A stretch of 64,000 bases of DNA, taken from assembly GCF_028737315.1 (NCBI RefSeq), contig NZ_JAQZAO010000011.1:62001-126000 (forward strand), given 5' to 3'. This DNA is from Actinomycetospora lemnae. Lineage in GTDB: Bacteria; Actinomycetota; Actinomycetes; Mycobacteriales; Pseudonocardiaceae. Of the stretch, positions 27,249 through 34,858 are shown piece after piece. The translations under genes were made by a program, and so were the position numbers. The notes under the pieces were generated by a model. That model worked only from the letters and a program-made list of their open reading frames with translations, was not told the origin of the DNA and ran no database searches. Position 1 is the stretch's first letter; each line of letters starts with the position of its first letter.

Positions 27249-27536
27249 GTGGTCATCGTCGCCGGACACCTCCTGGTCGAGCCCGCGCAGCGGGACGCCT
27301 ACCTGCGGGGGTGCGTCGCCGTGGTCGAGGCGGCGCGCGCCGCGAAGGGCTGCCTCGACTTCTCCATCAGCGCCGACCTCCTCGACCCCGGACGCATCAC
27401 CGTCCTCGAGCGGTGGAGCTCGCAGGAGGCCGTGGAGGCCTTCCGCGGCAGCGGCCCGAGCGACGGGCAGGGCGCGGCGATGCTCGCGGCCGACGTCGCC
27501 GAGTACGACGTCGCCGACGTCCGCAGCCTGACCTGA
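27249..27536 (+). CDS. Antibiotic biosynthesis monooxygenase (ABM) domain protein
   Basis: A 95-residue ferredoxin-like fold typical of the ABM/YgiN family: IVAGHLLVEPAQRDAYLRG, AKGCLDFSISADLLDPGRI, TVLERWSSQEAVEAF. Family members include quinol monooxygenases and heme-degrading enzymes, but many are uncharacterised. The GTG start has GGAAGGA about 7-9 nt upstream. The next gene, a PPOX-fold protein, starts 30 nt downstream with its own leaderless-like promoter. Confidence 0.82.
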   Translation: MVIVAGHLLVEPAQRDAYLRGCVAVVEAARAAKGCLDFSISADLLDPGRITVLERWSSQEAVEAFRGSGPSDGQGAAMLAADVAEYDVADVRSLT

Positions 27537-27566
27537 CTGTCGGGGGTCGGCCCTACCGTCCGCGGC

Positions 27567-28055
27567 ATGGCTCTCTGGACCGACTTCGCCGCGGCCGCGC
27601 CCCGCATCGCCGAGGTCTTCACGCGCCGCCACGCCGCCACCGGGTACCTCTGCATGCTCGGCACGCTGCGACCCGACGGCTTCCCCCGCATCAGCCCGAT
27701 GGAGCCGCGGTTCCTCGAGGGCGATCTCTGGCTGGTCGGCATGCCGAACACGGCGAAGTTCGCGGACCTGCGGGCCGATCCGCGGTTCGCCCTGCACACG
27801 GCCACGACGGACACGCGGGTCAGCGAGGGCGACGCGAAGCTCTGGGGACGGGTCGAGGACGTCCGCGACGAGGCGCTCCACCAGCGCTTCGCCGAGGCGG
27901 TCTACGAGGAGATCGGGCTCGACCTGCGCGGCCAGGCGTTCGACCAGTTCCTCCGCGCGGACATCGTGGGTGCGGCGTCCGTGGCCGTCGGCGAGCACAT
28001 GGACGTCACCACCTGGCGGGAGGGCGGTGTGGAGACGGTCGTCCGCAAGCACTGA
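27567..28055 (+). CDS. Pyridoxamine 5'-phosphate oxidase-fold (PPOX/FDOR) protein
   Basis: A 162-residue split-barrel flavin/F420-binding protein: YLCMLGTLRPDGFPRISPME, DLWLVGMPNTAKFADLRADP, RFALHTATTD, and KLWGRVEDVRDE. This is the pyridoxamine-phosphate-oxidase-like superfamily, whose actinobacterial members may bind FMN, F420 or heme; the cofactor is not readable. The ATG at 27567 follows TACCGT with a 7-nt gap, leaderless-like. It is convergent with the deacetylase gene (15-nt gap). Confidence 0.82.
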   Translation: MALWTDFAAAAPRIAEVFTRRHAATGYLCMLGTLRPDGFPRISPMEPRFLEGDLWLVGMPNTAKFADLRADPRFALHTATTDTRVSEGDAKLWGRVEDVRDEALHQRFAEAVYEEIGLDLRGQAFDQFLRADIVGAASVAVGEHMDVTTWREGGVETVVRKH

Positions 28056-28070
28056 CCGCCGCCGGCGGGG

Positions 28071-28955
28071 TCAGCTCGGCATGACGAACTGGTAGCCCTG
28101 CTCCTGCAGCCAGGGCAGGAGCTCGCGCACGGCCTCGATCGTCTGCTCGCGCGGGCCGCCGCCGTCGTGGAACAGGACGACGGCGCCGGGGTGCACGCCC
28201 TGCTGCACGCTGCCGACGATGGCGCCGCTGCCGGGCTGGGTCCAGTCCAGCGTGTCCACCGACCAGCCGAGCGGGCGCATGCCGGTCTGCGCGGCGACCT
28301 CGTCGAGCAGCGGCGTCCAGCGGCCCTCCGGCGCGCGGAAGTAGTCGATGGTCGCGGGCGGGGCCACGACCTCCGACAACGAGGTCCGGCTGCGCTGCAG
28401 CTGCTGGCTCATGAGGTCCTGGGCGTTGCTGCCGACGGTCGCGTCGTGGGTCATGGTGTGGTCGCAGAGGCGGTGGCCCTCGTTGATCACGCGCTGCACG
28501 ATCTCGGGGTGGGCGAGCGCCTGGTCGCCGATCATGCAGAAGGTGGCCTTGGCGCCGTACTGCGCCAGGAGGTCGAGCACCTGCGGCGTGTACTCCGGCG
28601 TCGGCCCGTCGTCGAAGGTCAGGGCCACCGCCGGGTGGTCGGTGCCGGTGTCGGTGACGGTCAGCAACGACGACGTGATCGCGGGGCGGGCGAAGCCCGG
28701 CATGCCGCGGGCGGGCGCGTCGTCGGCGAGTCGCGCGGGCCGCCCACCCGTGGCCGAGGACGCGGTGACGGCGGGGGCCGGCCCGGTCGCCAGGACCTGG
28801 CGGGCGCCGACGTCACTGAGCACGACGACGGTCACGCCGGTCATCAGCGCGATCGTCGTCAACAGGCCGGCCCATCGATAGATGTAGGGCGGGCTGACGA
28901 TCTGGCGCAGGATGACGCGCTGCCGAGGAGTGAGCATGTACCTCATCCGTCCCAT
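28071..28955 (-). CDS. Membrane-anchored polysaccharide deacetylase (CE4)
   Basis: A 294-residue protein anchored by an N-terminal transmembrane helix (about 28-48), with the catalytic domain outside. CE4 motifs are complete: TFDDGPTP (113-120, metal/catalytic aspartates), H166 and H170 in DHTMTHD, the RAPEGRW arginine loop, and LFHDGGGPREQT with the C-terminal catalytic histidine. Likely acts on peptidoglycan or another N-acetylated wall polymer. It starts with ATG at 28955; internal ATGs at residues 4 and 7 are also possible. The 149 nt up to the next gene are promoter space without a visible ORF. Confidence 0.9.
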   Translation of the reverse strand: MGRMRYMLTPRQRVILRQIVSPPYIYRWAGLLTTIALMTGVTVVVLSDVGARQVLATGPAPAVTASSATGGRPARLADDAPARGMPGFARPAITSSLLTVTDTGTDHPAVALTFDDGPTPEYTPQVLDLLAQYGAKATFCMIGDQALAHPEIVQRVINEGHRLCDHTMTHDATVGSNAQDLMSQQLQRSRTSLSEVVAPPATIDYFRAPEGRWTPLLDEVAAQTGMRPLGWSVDTLDWTQPGSGAIVGSVQQGVHPGAVVLFHDGGGPREQTIEAVRELLPWLQEQGYQFVMPS

Positions 28956-29104
28956 CAGTCACAGGCGTCACAGCGAGAGACACCATAGAGCGCTCCTCTC
29001 GTGACGAGGGAGGGACCCTCTACCTCTGATCGAGTGAATGTCGTCCGGGGACGACCGGATCACCCCGCCGTTCGGGGTGACGGGCGGCCGGGAAGCCCGG
29101 CCGC

Positions 29105-30745
29105 GTGAAGAAGCTGATCAACGCGCCGGAGAACGCCGTCCCCGAGGCCCTCACCGGCGTGGCCCGGGTGACCGAGGGCGCCGCGCTGGTGGAGGGCCAC
29201 CGCGTCCTCGTGCGCGGGGACCGGACACGGGGGCGGGTCGCGGTCGTGTCCGGCGGCGGCTCGGGGCACGAGCCGGCCTTCGCCGGCTACGTCGGGCCGG
29301 GGCACCTCGACGGCGCGGTGTGCGGCGAGGTGTTCGCGTCGCCCGGGGTGGACGCCGTGCTCGCCGCGATCCGCGCGGTCGACGACCCGACGCTGCTCGT
29401 CGTCATGAACTACACCGGCGACCGGCTCAACTTCGGCCTGGCCGCGCAGCTCGCGCGGGCCGAGGGCCGGGAGTGCGCCATGATCACCGTCGCCGACGAC
29501 GTCGCCCTCGACGCCGACGACGACGTCACCGCCGGGCGCCGAGGGCTGGCCGGGACGGTCCTCGTGACGAAGGTGGCGGGCGCCGCGGCGGCCGCGGGTC
29601 GCTCGCTCGACGAGGTCACCGAGGCCGCGCGGGCCGCCGCCGCGGCGGTGGGCACCATGGGCCTCGCCCTGACCCCGGCGACCGTGCCCGGCGGCGAGGC
29701 GGGCTTCTCGCTCGGCGACGAGGAGATCGAGATCGGGCTGGGCATCCACGGCGAGCCCGGCGTGCGGCGCGAGTCGCTGCGACCCGCCGACGATCTCGTC
29801 GACGAGCTGGTCGAGACCGTCTGCGCCGACCGCGGGATCGGCGCCGGCGACCGCGTCGTCGTCCTCGTCAACGGCACCGGGGCCACGCCACCGATGGAGC
29901 TCTCGATCGTGCTGCGCCGCGCCGTCGAGGGCCTCGGCGAGCGGGGGGTGACCGTCGAGCGGGGCTGGTCGGGCACGTTCCTCTCGTCGATCGACATGGG
30001 CGGGGTGTCGGTGGCGCTGCTGCCCGTGGACGACGACCGCCTCGCGCTCATCGACGCCCCGGCGCGCTCGGCGGGCTGGCCGTCGGGCTCCGGTGTGCTC
30101 TCGGGGCCGGCGTCCGAGCCCGTGCCGTCGGTCGAGGTGCCGGGCGAGGCCACCCCGACCTCGGGCGACGGGACCGGGCGGCTGCGCGCCACGGCGGAGG
30201 CGGTCGGCCGGGCGGTCCGCGACGCCGAAGGCCACCTCACCGAGCTCGACGCCGCGACCGGCGACGGCGACCTCGGCACCTCGCTGTCCCGGGGCGCCAC
30301 CGCGGTGCTGGACGACCTCGACACCACCGACCTCGACGACCCCGTCGCCACGCTGCGGATGGTCGCGGCGGCCGTGCGGCGCGCGATCGGCGGCACCTCC
30401 GGGCCGCTGCTCGCCACGGCGCTGCTGCACGCGGCCGAGCACCTCGAGTCGGACGGGTCGCCGGACGAGGCGCTGCGCGCCGCCGCGGACGGCATCGCCG
30501 ACCTCGGCGGGGCCCGGCGCGGCGACCGCACCCTGCTCGACGCCCTCTACCCCGCCGCCGACGCGCTCGCGTCCTCCGGCTCGATGGCCGACGCCGCCGA
30601 CGCCGCGGCCGAGGGCGCCGAGGCCACCGCGACCATGACCCCGCGCCGGGGCCGGTCGAGCTACCTCGGCGAGCGCGCCCACGGCCACCGGGACGCCGGC
30701 GCCGAGGCGGTGGTGATCGTCCTGCGGGCGCTGGCCGACGCGTGA
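29105..30745 (+). CDS. Dihydroxyacetone kinase, fused DhaK-DhaL
   Basis: A 546-residue ATP-type dihydroxyacetone kinase. The N-terminal DhaK half has SGGGSGHEP (about 49-57) and the substrate-linking histidine in GLGIHGEPG (His215). After a Ser/Pro linker (about 325-355), the DhaL half has the metal-binding aspartates in LDAATGDGDLG (382, 387, 389). The fusion implies direct use of ATP, not the PTS. DAK enzymes of this form can also act on glyceraldehyde or triose-like substrates. GTG start. No glycerol or dihydroxyacetone pathway gene is adjacent. Confidence 0.92.
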   Translation: MKKLINAPENAVPEALTGVARVTEGAALVEGHRVLVRGDRTRGRVAVVSGGGSGHEPAFAGYVGPGHLDGAVCGEVFASPGVDAVLAAIRAVDDPTLLVVMNYTGDRLNFGLAAQLARAEGRECAMITVADDVALDADDDVTAGRRGLAGTVLVTKVAGAAAAAGRSLDEVTEAARAAAAAVGTMGLALTPATVPGGEAGFSLGDEEIEIGLGIHGEPGVRRESLRPADDLVDELVETVCADRGIGAGDRVVVLVNGTGATPPMELSIVLRRAVEGLGERGVTVERGWSGTFLSSIDMGGVSVALLPVDDDRLALIDAPARSAGWPSGSGVLSGPASEPVPSVEVPGEATPTSGDGTGRLRATAEAVGRAVRDAEGHLTELDAATGDGDLGTSLSRGATAVLDDLDTTDLDDPVATLRMVAAAVRRAIGGTSGPLLATALLHAAEHLESDGSPDEALRAAADGIADLGGARRGDRTLLDALYPAADALASSGSMADAADAAAEGAEATATMTPRRGRSSYLGERAHGHRDAGAEAVVIVLRALADA

Positions 30746-30756
30746 TCTGTTGACTT

Positions 30757-30770
30757 TCGATAGGTATCGA
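30757..30770. promoter_or_regulatory. Dyad in front of the DUF2975/XRE gene pair
   Basis: TCGATA-GG-TATCGA is a perfect inverted repeat just after a -35-like TTGACT (30750-30755), followed by further ATCGAT/TCGATC repeats up to the start codon at 30786. This is a locally AT-richer patch. Placement inside the promoter suggests autoregulation by the XRE protein encoded 0.5 kb downstream (inference). Confidence 0.5.
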
Positions 30771-30785
30771 TCGAAGATCGATGCC

Positions 30786-31253
30786 ATGAGTCCGGTCGTC
30801 ATCGGTGCCCTGCGGGCACTCCTCGTCCTCATCGCGCTCGGCGCGCTCGCCGGTCAGGTCGCGATCGTCGTGGCCGTCGTCCTCGGGCTCCTCGAGGGCG
30901 AGGTGTCGGGCGTGGCGATGCTCTACGCGGTGCTCGGCGTCGCCGCGCTCGCCGCCCTGGAGGTCGGGCTCGTGGCCCTGTGGGTGCTGCTGGCGATGGT
31001 GCGCCGCGGCGCGATCTTCGACGACGCCGCCTTCCGCTGGGTCCGCGTCGTGACCGTCGCCGGGCTCGTCGCCGCCCTCCTCGTCGCCACGGTGTGCGTG
31101 CACTACGGGGAGATCGACGACGCGCCCGGCATGGTCCTCATCGGTGGCGGGGTCGCGGTCGGCGGCGCCGCCTACGCCCTGCTCATGCTGGTCATGCGGG
31201 GGCTCCTGGCGAACGCGACGGGGCTGCGTCGCGAGCTCGACGAGGTGGTCTGA
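30786..31253 (+). CDS. DUF2975 membrane protein
   Basis: A 155-residue integral membrane protein with about four transmembrane helices (near 5-27, 43-65, 87-107, 122-143), in the pattern of DUF2975 (YoaS-like). Its stop overlaps the start of a small XRE regulator (TGATG). DUF2975 proteins are usually paired with YozG-type regulators, so this is probably a membrane partner of that regulator. ATG at 30786; an earlier ATG is in a promoter-like patch and is not favoured. Confidence 0.78.
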   Translation: MSPVVIGALRALLVLIALGALAGQVAIVVAVVLGLLEGEVSGVAMLYAVLGVAALAALEVGLVALWVLLAMVRRGAIFDDAAFRWVRVVTVAGLVAALLVATVCVHYGEIDDAPGMVLIGGGVAVGGAAYALLMLVMRGLLANATGLRRELDEVV

Positions 31254-31486
31254 TGATCGTCGTCGACATCGACGTCATGCTCGCGCGCCGCAAGATGTCG
31301 GTCGCCGAGTTCGCCGAGGCCGTCGGCATCTCGCCGGCCAACGTCGCCGTGCTCAAGAACGGGCGCGCCAAGGCCGTCCGCTTCACGACCCTCGACGCCG
31401 TCTGCCGGGTCCTCGACTGCCAGCCCGGCGACGTCCTGCGCTGGGTGCCCGACGAGGCGCCGGCGCAGGTCAGTGCAGCGCCTTGA
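31253..31486 (+). CDS. Small XRE/Cro-C1 (YozG-like) transcriptional regulator
   Basis: A 77-residue helix-turn-helix protein: MLARRKMSVAEFAEAVGISP, then the recognition helix in ANVAVLKNGRAKAVRFTTLD, and AVCRVLDCQPGDVLRWVPD, which is characteristic of the YozG family. It is translationally coupled to the DUF2975 gene (overlap TGATG). It probably represses its own promoter through the dyad at 30757-30770. Its end overlaps by 17 nt with the convergent exporter gene. Confidence 0.88.
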   Translation: MIVVDIDVMLARRKMSVAEFAEAVGISPANVAVLKNGRAKAVRFTTLDAVCRVLDCQPGDVLRWVPDEAPAQVSAAP

Positions 31487-31784
31487 GCCCCACGACACCG
31501 CCGACGATCGCCAGCAGGAAGACCACCTTGAGCACGCTCACCGACTCCTGTCCCGTGATCATCGCGTAGGCGACGGTCAGGGCCGCGCCGATGCCGACCC
31601 AGACCGCGTAGGAGGTGCCGGTGGGCAGGGTGCGCATCGCCCACGCCAGCCCGGCCATGCTCAGCACCAGCGCGACGACGAAGACGACCGAGGGCACGAG
31701 ACGGGAGAAGCCGGCGGCCCTGCCGAGGGCGGTCGCCCAGACCGCCTCCATGACCCCGGACAGCACGAGAACGATCCACGCCAT
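31470..31784 (-). CDS. gdx: SMR-family guanidinium exporter (Gdx/SugE type)
   Basis: A 104-residue, four-helix small multidrug resistance protein. It has the SMR glutamate in VMEAVWA, GFSRLVPSVVFVVALVLSM in helix 2, and LAWAMRTLPTGTSYAVWVGIGA read in pieces in helices 2-3. The Gdx/SugE subgroup, unlike EmrE, keeps WA....G.GFSRL..S and exports guanidinium. The call is strongly supported by a guanidine-III riboswitch in its 5' leader (31800-31842). The ATG at 31784 has GAGG about 8 nt upstream, right after the riboswitch, so translation would be controlled. A relic of an unrelated hydrolase lies upstream. Confidence 0.9.
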   Translation of the reverse strand: MAWIVLVLSGVMEAVWATALGRAAGFSRLVPSVVFVVALVLSMAGLAWAMRTLPTGTSYAVWVGIGAALTVAYAMITGQESVSVLKVVFLLAIVGGVVGLKALH

Positions 31785-31799
31785 GACGGACCTCGCAGA

Positions 31800-31842
31800 G
31801 TCGCCGTCTTGTCGTGGGCTGGGTACGGCGCCGCTCGTCCAG
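31800..31842 (-). ncRNA. Guanidine-III (ykkC-III) riboswitch
   Basis: On the minus strand the leader reads CTGGACGAGCGGCGCCGTAC, then CCAGCCCACGACAAGACGGC, then GACT. This matches the ykkC-III class as I know it from Thermobifida fusca: CGGACGAGGUGCGCCGUACC, then CGG, then ACAAGACGGCGC. P1 pairs CTGG with CCAG, and the pseudoknot pairs GCCGT with ACGGC. It ends about 15 nt before the exporter start codon, with the Shine-Dalgarno immediately after. Guanidine binding should free translation of the exporter. Confidence 0.88.
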
Positions 31843-31929
31843 GAGCCCCGATCGCCGGGGCACGCGACCATGGTCGCAACGGCCTGCGCCGGTGGCCACG
31901 TCGCCGGGTGGTGAGTCCGGTCTCCACCC

Positions 31930-32237
31930 CTACGCGGTCCACGACCGGACGGTGAGGACGGCGTCGGCGAACGCGTCCGGCGCCTCGTAGGGCAGCGCGT
32001 GGCCCGCGTCGACGACCCGGTGCTCGTGGCGGGGTGAACAGGACGGCCTGGTCGGCGGTGCCGCCGGGCTTGAGGGTGTCGCTCGCCCCGTCCAGCGTCA
32101 CCGCCGGGACGGTGATCGGCGGCCGCGCCTCAGCCGTGCACGAGCACCACCGGCCAGCCGTCGACGGGACCGTCCTCGAGGTAGGCGGTGGTCAGGACCC
32201 CGGCGTCGACGGTGTGCACGTCGGACGTGATCGCCAC
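31930..32237 (-). pseudogene. Alpha/beta hydrolase relic with internal deletion and frameshift
   Basis: The N-terminal part starts at GTG 32237 (VAITSDVHTVDAG, then WPVVLVHG, the oxyanion strand) and stops at 32130. The C-terminal part follows in another frame: VTLDGASDTLKPGGTADQ, then after another frame change HRVVDAGHALPYEAPDAF and a stop at 31930. Nucleophile elbow and cap are missing. Together they are clearly the two ends of one hydrolase of about 270 residues reduced to about 100. Confidence 0.75.
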
Positions 32238-32248
32238 GCCGCCCGAGC

Positions 32249-32773
32249 CTAGGGCTCGCGGCGCACCGCGGCGTCGAGCTCCCGGAGCAGCTCGCCCACA
32301 CGCCCGCCGCCGGCCGGCGCCGGCGGATAGCGACGGAGGACGTCGACGACCGGGGGTGTCACGGCGCGTCGGACCCGCTCGAGCCGGACGGCGCCTGCCT
32401 CGTCGCCGGCCGCCAGCTCGGTCGCCCGGGCGGCGTGCGCGGCCGCGCCCAGGATGTGCCGGACCTGCGTGGCCTTCGCCAACGGGTGCAGGTACGGAGC
32501 CGACGCGGCGCCCATCGCCGCCCGGGCGGCGTGCTCCGCGGCCGGCGTGTCCGCCTCGCCGGCGGCCTTCAGCGCCGCCCAGGCCGCGTCCCGCAACGCC
32601 TTCCCGCGGCGCCCGCCGGCCGCGAACGCCCGCGCGGCGTCGATCGCGTCGCGCGGCCGGGTGTCGTCGGGGTGCGCGAACTCGTAGAGGTCCAGCACGA
32701 CCTCGGCGCACGCGGCCGCGTCGCCGGTGACGGCGCGGAGCTCGTCCGTCGTCAGCGCGATCTCGTCAGCCAT
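32249..32773 (-). CDS. Imm5-like putative immunity protein
   Basis: A 174-residue helical protein: TTDELRAVTGDAAACAEVV, HPDDTRPRDAIDAARAFAAG, RRGKALRDAAWAALKAAG, and ASAPYLHPLAKATQVRHILG. These match the family annotated as putative immunity protein (Imm5, PF14423 by memory), predicted to neutralise polymorphic toxins. No toxin gene is adjacent, so it may be an orphan immunity gene or may have another role. Its ATG overlaps the stop of the upstream truncated DUF2332 gene by 8 nt (ATGGCTGA), implying translational coupling. Confidence 0.7.
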   Translation of the reverse strand: MADEIALTTDELRAVTGDAAACAEVVLDLYEFAHPDDTRPRDAIDAARAFAAGGRRGKALRDAAWAALKAAGEADTPAAEHAARAAMGAASAPYLHPLAKATQVRHILGAAAHAARATELAAGDEAGAVRLERVRRAVTPPVVDVLRRYPPAPAGGGRVGELLRELDAAVRREP

Positions 32774-33548
32774 CGACCAACCACGACAGCATCCGGCCCC
32801 GCGACCAGCACCGACCGACGGCCTCGGCGCGCAGCGTCCGGTGCTCGAGCACGGCCACGCCGAGGACGCTGTGCCCGGAGGCGTGGCGGTCGCCCATGGT
32901 CGGAATCCCCGGCGCCACCCCGACGCCCTCCGCCGACACCCACGCCACCGTCCGCCCCGCGCCCACGGCGTCGAGGTGCTGCAGGAACCGCAGCCGGGCC
33001 TCGACCGAGTACCGCGCCAGCGCCCACGTCGTCGTGACCATCGGCAGCGCGCCTGCGGGCACCCGGCCGACGGCCTCGGGCAGCAGGTCGATCGGGTCGC
33101 CGCGCAGGAGCAGCGGCGGCTCCGCGGCGGCCAGCGCGATCGCCGCGTCGAGCCGTTCCGGCTGCTCGGCCTCGCCGGCGCGCAACCACGCGACGTCGTC
33201 CGGGTCCGTGACGTCCACCGGCTCGCGGTCCACGCCGACCCGCGCCACGATCGCGGGCACCGCCCGCCCCGGCACCGGCCGCTCCCCCACGACCGTGGCT
33301 TCGAGCTGCACCGGCGACGACGGATCGCCCACGACGAGCCCGGTGCTGTAGGTGACGGCGACGCGGTCGACGAGCAGGTTGAATCCCGACGAGCAGCCGA
33401 CGTCGACGAGCCCCACCGCGTCCGCGCCGACCCGGTGCGCGGCCTCGGCGACGAGCGGGTGGAGCACGGTGGCGCGCCCGGTCTCGGCGGGCGGCCGTCG
33501 CCGTCGGGCCACGACGCCTCCTGTCGAGCGTGGTGCGGTCCGCGCCAT
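32766..33548 (-). CDS. DUF2332 family protein, N-terminally truncated
   Basis: A 260-residue protein that begins inside the usual DUF2332 domain: residues about 18-40 (RPPAETGRATVLHPLVAEAA) correspond to the family segment that normally follows about 100 N-terminal residues. The core is intact: LVDVGCSSGFNLLVDRVAV, DPDDVAWLRAGE, MVTTTWALARYSVEAR and the C-terminal HSVLGVAVLEHRTL. A complete 377-residue DUF2332 protein is encoded at 47.7-48.9 kb, showing the normal length. The ATG at 33548 is the likely start. It may be a gene fragment kept because it is coupled to the Imm5-like gene, or a pseudogene. Function of DUF2332 unknown. Confidence 0.65.
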   Translation of the reverse strand: MARTAPRSTGGVVARRRRPPAETGRATVLHPLVAEAAHRVGADAVGLVDVGCSSGFNLLVDRVAVTYSTGLVVGDPSSPVQLEATVVGERPVPGRAVPAIVARVGVDREPVDVTDPDDVAWLRAGEAEQPERLDAAIALAAAEPPLLLRGDPIDLLPEAVGRVPAGALPMVTTTWALARYSVEARLRFLQHLDAVGAGRTVAWVSAEGVGVAPGIPTMGDRHASGHSVLGVAVLEHRTLRAEAVGRCWSRGRMLSWLVDG

Positions 33549-33603
33549 CCTGCCCCGCTGTCGGTGTCCCGTCCTACGGTCCACGACGACCGAGGAGGCG
33601 CCG

Positions 33604-34089
33604 ATGGCCGACGAGACGCACGACCCGGTGATGGCCCGCATCACCGCCGCGATCGAGCAGGGTCACGCCGGCGACCGGGCGGGCGCCCGCGCCGGGCTCG
33701 AGACCATCTGGCAGGAGGTCGGCGCCGACGGCGACCCCTTCCACCGCGTCGTCCTCGCGCACTTCGCCGCCGACGTGCAGGACGACCCCACGGCCGAGCT
33801 GGCCTGGGACCGGCGGGCGCTCGCGGCGGCCGAGGAGGTCACCGACGAGCGCGCCCAGCAGTACCACGCCTCGCTGGCCGTGGCGGGGTTCTACCCGTCG
33901 CTGCACCTCAACCTGGCCGACGTCCACCGCCGCCTCGGCGACCTCGCCGCGGCGCGCCACCACCTCGCCGCCGCCCGCGAGCGGCTGCCGGACCTGCCCG
34001 ACGACGGGTACGGCGCGATGATCCGCGCCGGCTTCGAGCGGGTCAGCGCGCTGGTCGAGGCCGGGGACACCGCGGTCGCGGGGTCCTGA
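33604..34089 (+). CDS. TPR-like hypothetical protein
   Basis: A 161-residue helical protein with a tetratricopeptide-like tail: FYPSLHLNLADVHRRLGDLA, AARHHLAAARERLPDLPDD. The N-terminal part (VMARITAAIEQGHAGDRAGA, RAGLETIWQEVG) is also helical and repeat-like. Related actinobacterial proteins are annotated only as hypothetical or TPR proteins. The ATG at 33604 has GAGGAGG about 6-8 nt upstream. Divergent from the truncated DUF2332 gene. Confidence 0.72.
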   Translation: MADETHDPVMARITAAIEQGHAGDRAGARAGLETIWQEVGADGDPFHRVVLAHFAADVQDDPTAELAWDRRALAAAEEVTDERAQQYHASLAVAGFYPSLHLNLADVHRRLGDLAAARHHLAAARERLPDLPDDGYGAMIRAGFERVSALVEAGDTAVAGS

Positions 34090-34196
34090 TGACGACCGGC
34101 CCGCTGTCGCCCGTTCAGGGGTGCCGGACGAGGGTCCGTGGGCTCATCCTTCCCCGACGCCCGCCTGCTCGGCGGCTTCGAGGAGGGAGAACTCCC

Positions 34197-34487
34197 GTGT
34201 ACACGACGGTCCGCTACTACGAGGACGGAGCCCAGGACGTCGTCGAGCAGATCCGGGGGCATGAGGAGCGGCTGCGGGAGCTGATGCGCGGCATCGAGGG
34301 CTTCGTCGCGTACTACCTCGTCGACACCGGCCGCCGCAGCCTCGTCACGGTGAGCGTGTTCGCCGACCGCAGCGGGGCCGAGGAGTCGACCCGCGCGGCC
34401 GCGAAGCTGATCGGCGAGCTCGGGCTGGGCCACGTGCTCCCCAACCCGCCGAAGATCATGCAGGGCGAGGTCGCGGTCCACATCTGA
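34197..34487 (+). CDS. Small alpha/beta-barrel (ABM-like) protein, hypothetical
   Basis: A 96-residue protein with a ferredoxin-like pattern: VYTTVRYYEDGAQDVVEQIR, EGFVAYYLVDTGRRSLVTVS, FADRSGAEESTRAA, then LGHVLPNPPKIMQGEVAVHI. It resembles dimeric ABM or stress-barrel proteins found widely in actinobacteria; function unknown. The GTG at 34197 has GAGGGAG about 9-12 nt upstream. It is followed 11 nt later by the MmcQ/YjbR gene and may be cotranscribed. Confidence 0.72.
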   Translation: MYTTVRYYEDGAQDVVEQIRGHEERLRELMRGIEGFVAYYLVDTGRRSLVTVSVFADRSGAEESTRAAAKLIGELGLGHVLPNPPKIMQGEVAVHI

Positions 34488-34498
34488 CCTCGTCCGCC

Positions 34499-34858
34499 GT
34501 GGCGACCATCGAGGACGTGCGATCGCTGGGCTCGTCGCTGGAGCGCTCGTACCCGGTCCACGTCCGGGGCTGCCTGAAGTTCCGCGTCGGGCAGATCGTC
34601 TACGTCGCGTTCTCCCGCGACGAGACGGTGATGGGCTTCGCGTTCCCGCAGGAGGAGCGGGCCGCACTCGTCGCGGCCCAGCCCGACCGCTTCCACCTGC
34701 CGCGGGCCTCGGAGCTGCGGTTCCGCTGGATCGAGGCCGACCTCGCCGCCCTCGACCCCGGCGAGGCGCGGGAGTTCGTCGTCGACGCCTGGCGCATGGT
34801 GGTGCCGAAGAAGCTCGTCCGCGCCTACGACCTCGCCCACCCCGACGGACCGGGCTGA
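34499..34858 (+). CDS. MmcQ/YjbR family protein
   Basis: A 119-residue protein with the MmcQ/YjbR (CyaY-like fold) pattern: VATIEDVRSLGSSLERSYPV, the strand LKFRVGQIVYVAFSRDE, MGFAFPQEERAALVAAQP and DLAALDPGEAREFVVDAWRM, ending VPKKLV. The family is annotated as DNA-binding, but the role is not established. GTG start. Its 3' end overlaps by 34 nt with the convergent membrane-protein gene. Confidence 0.8.
   Translation: MATIEDVRSLGSSLERSYPVHVRGCLKFRVGQIVYVAFSRDETVMGFAFPQEERAALVAAQPDRFHLPRASELRFRWIEADLAALDPGEAREFVVDAWRMVVPKKLVRAYDLAHPDGPG

Noticed and set aside
30746-30785. Recombination or attachment site suggested by clustered ATCGAT palindromes
   Set aside because: No integrase, repeat partner or insertion boundary nearby; position before the DUF2975/XRE genes fits a promoter operator.
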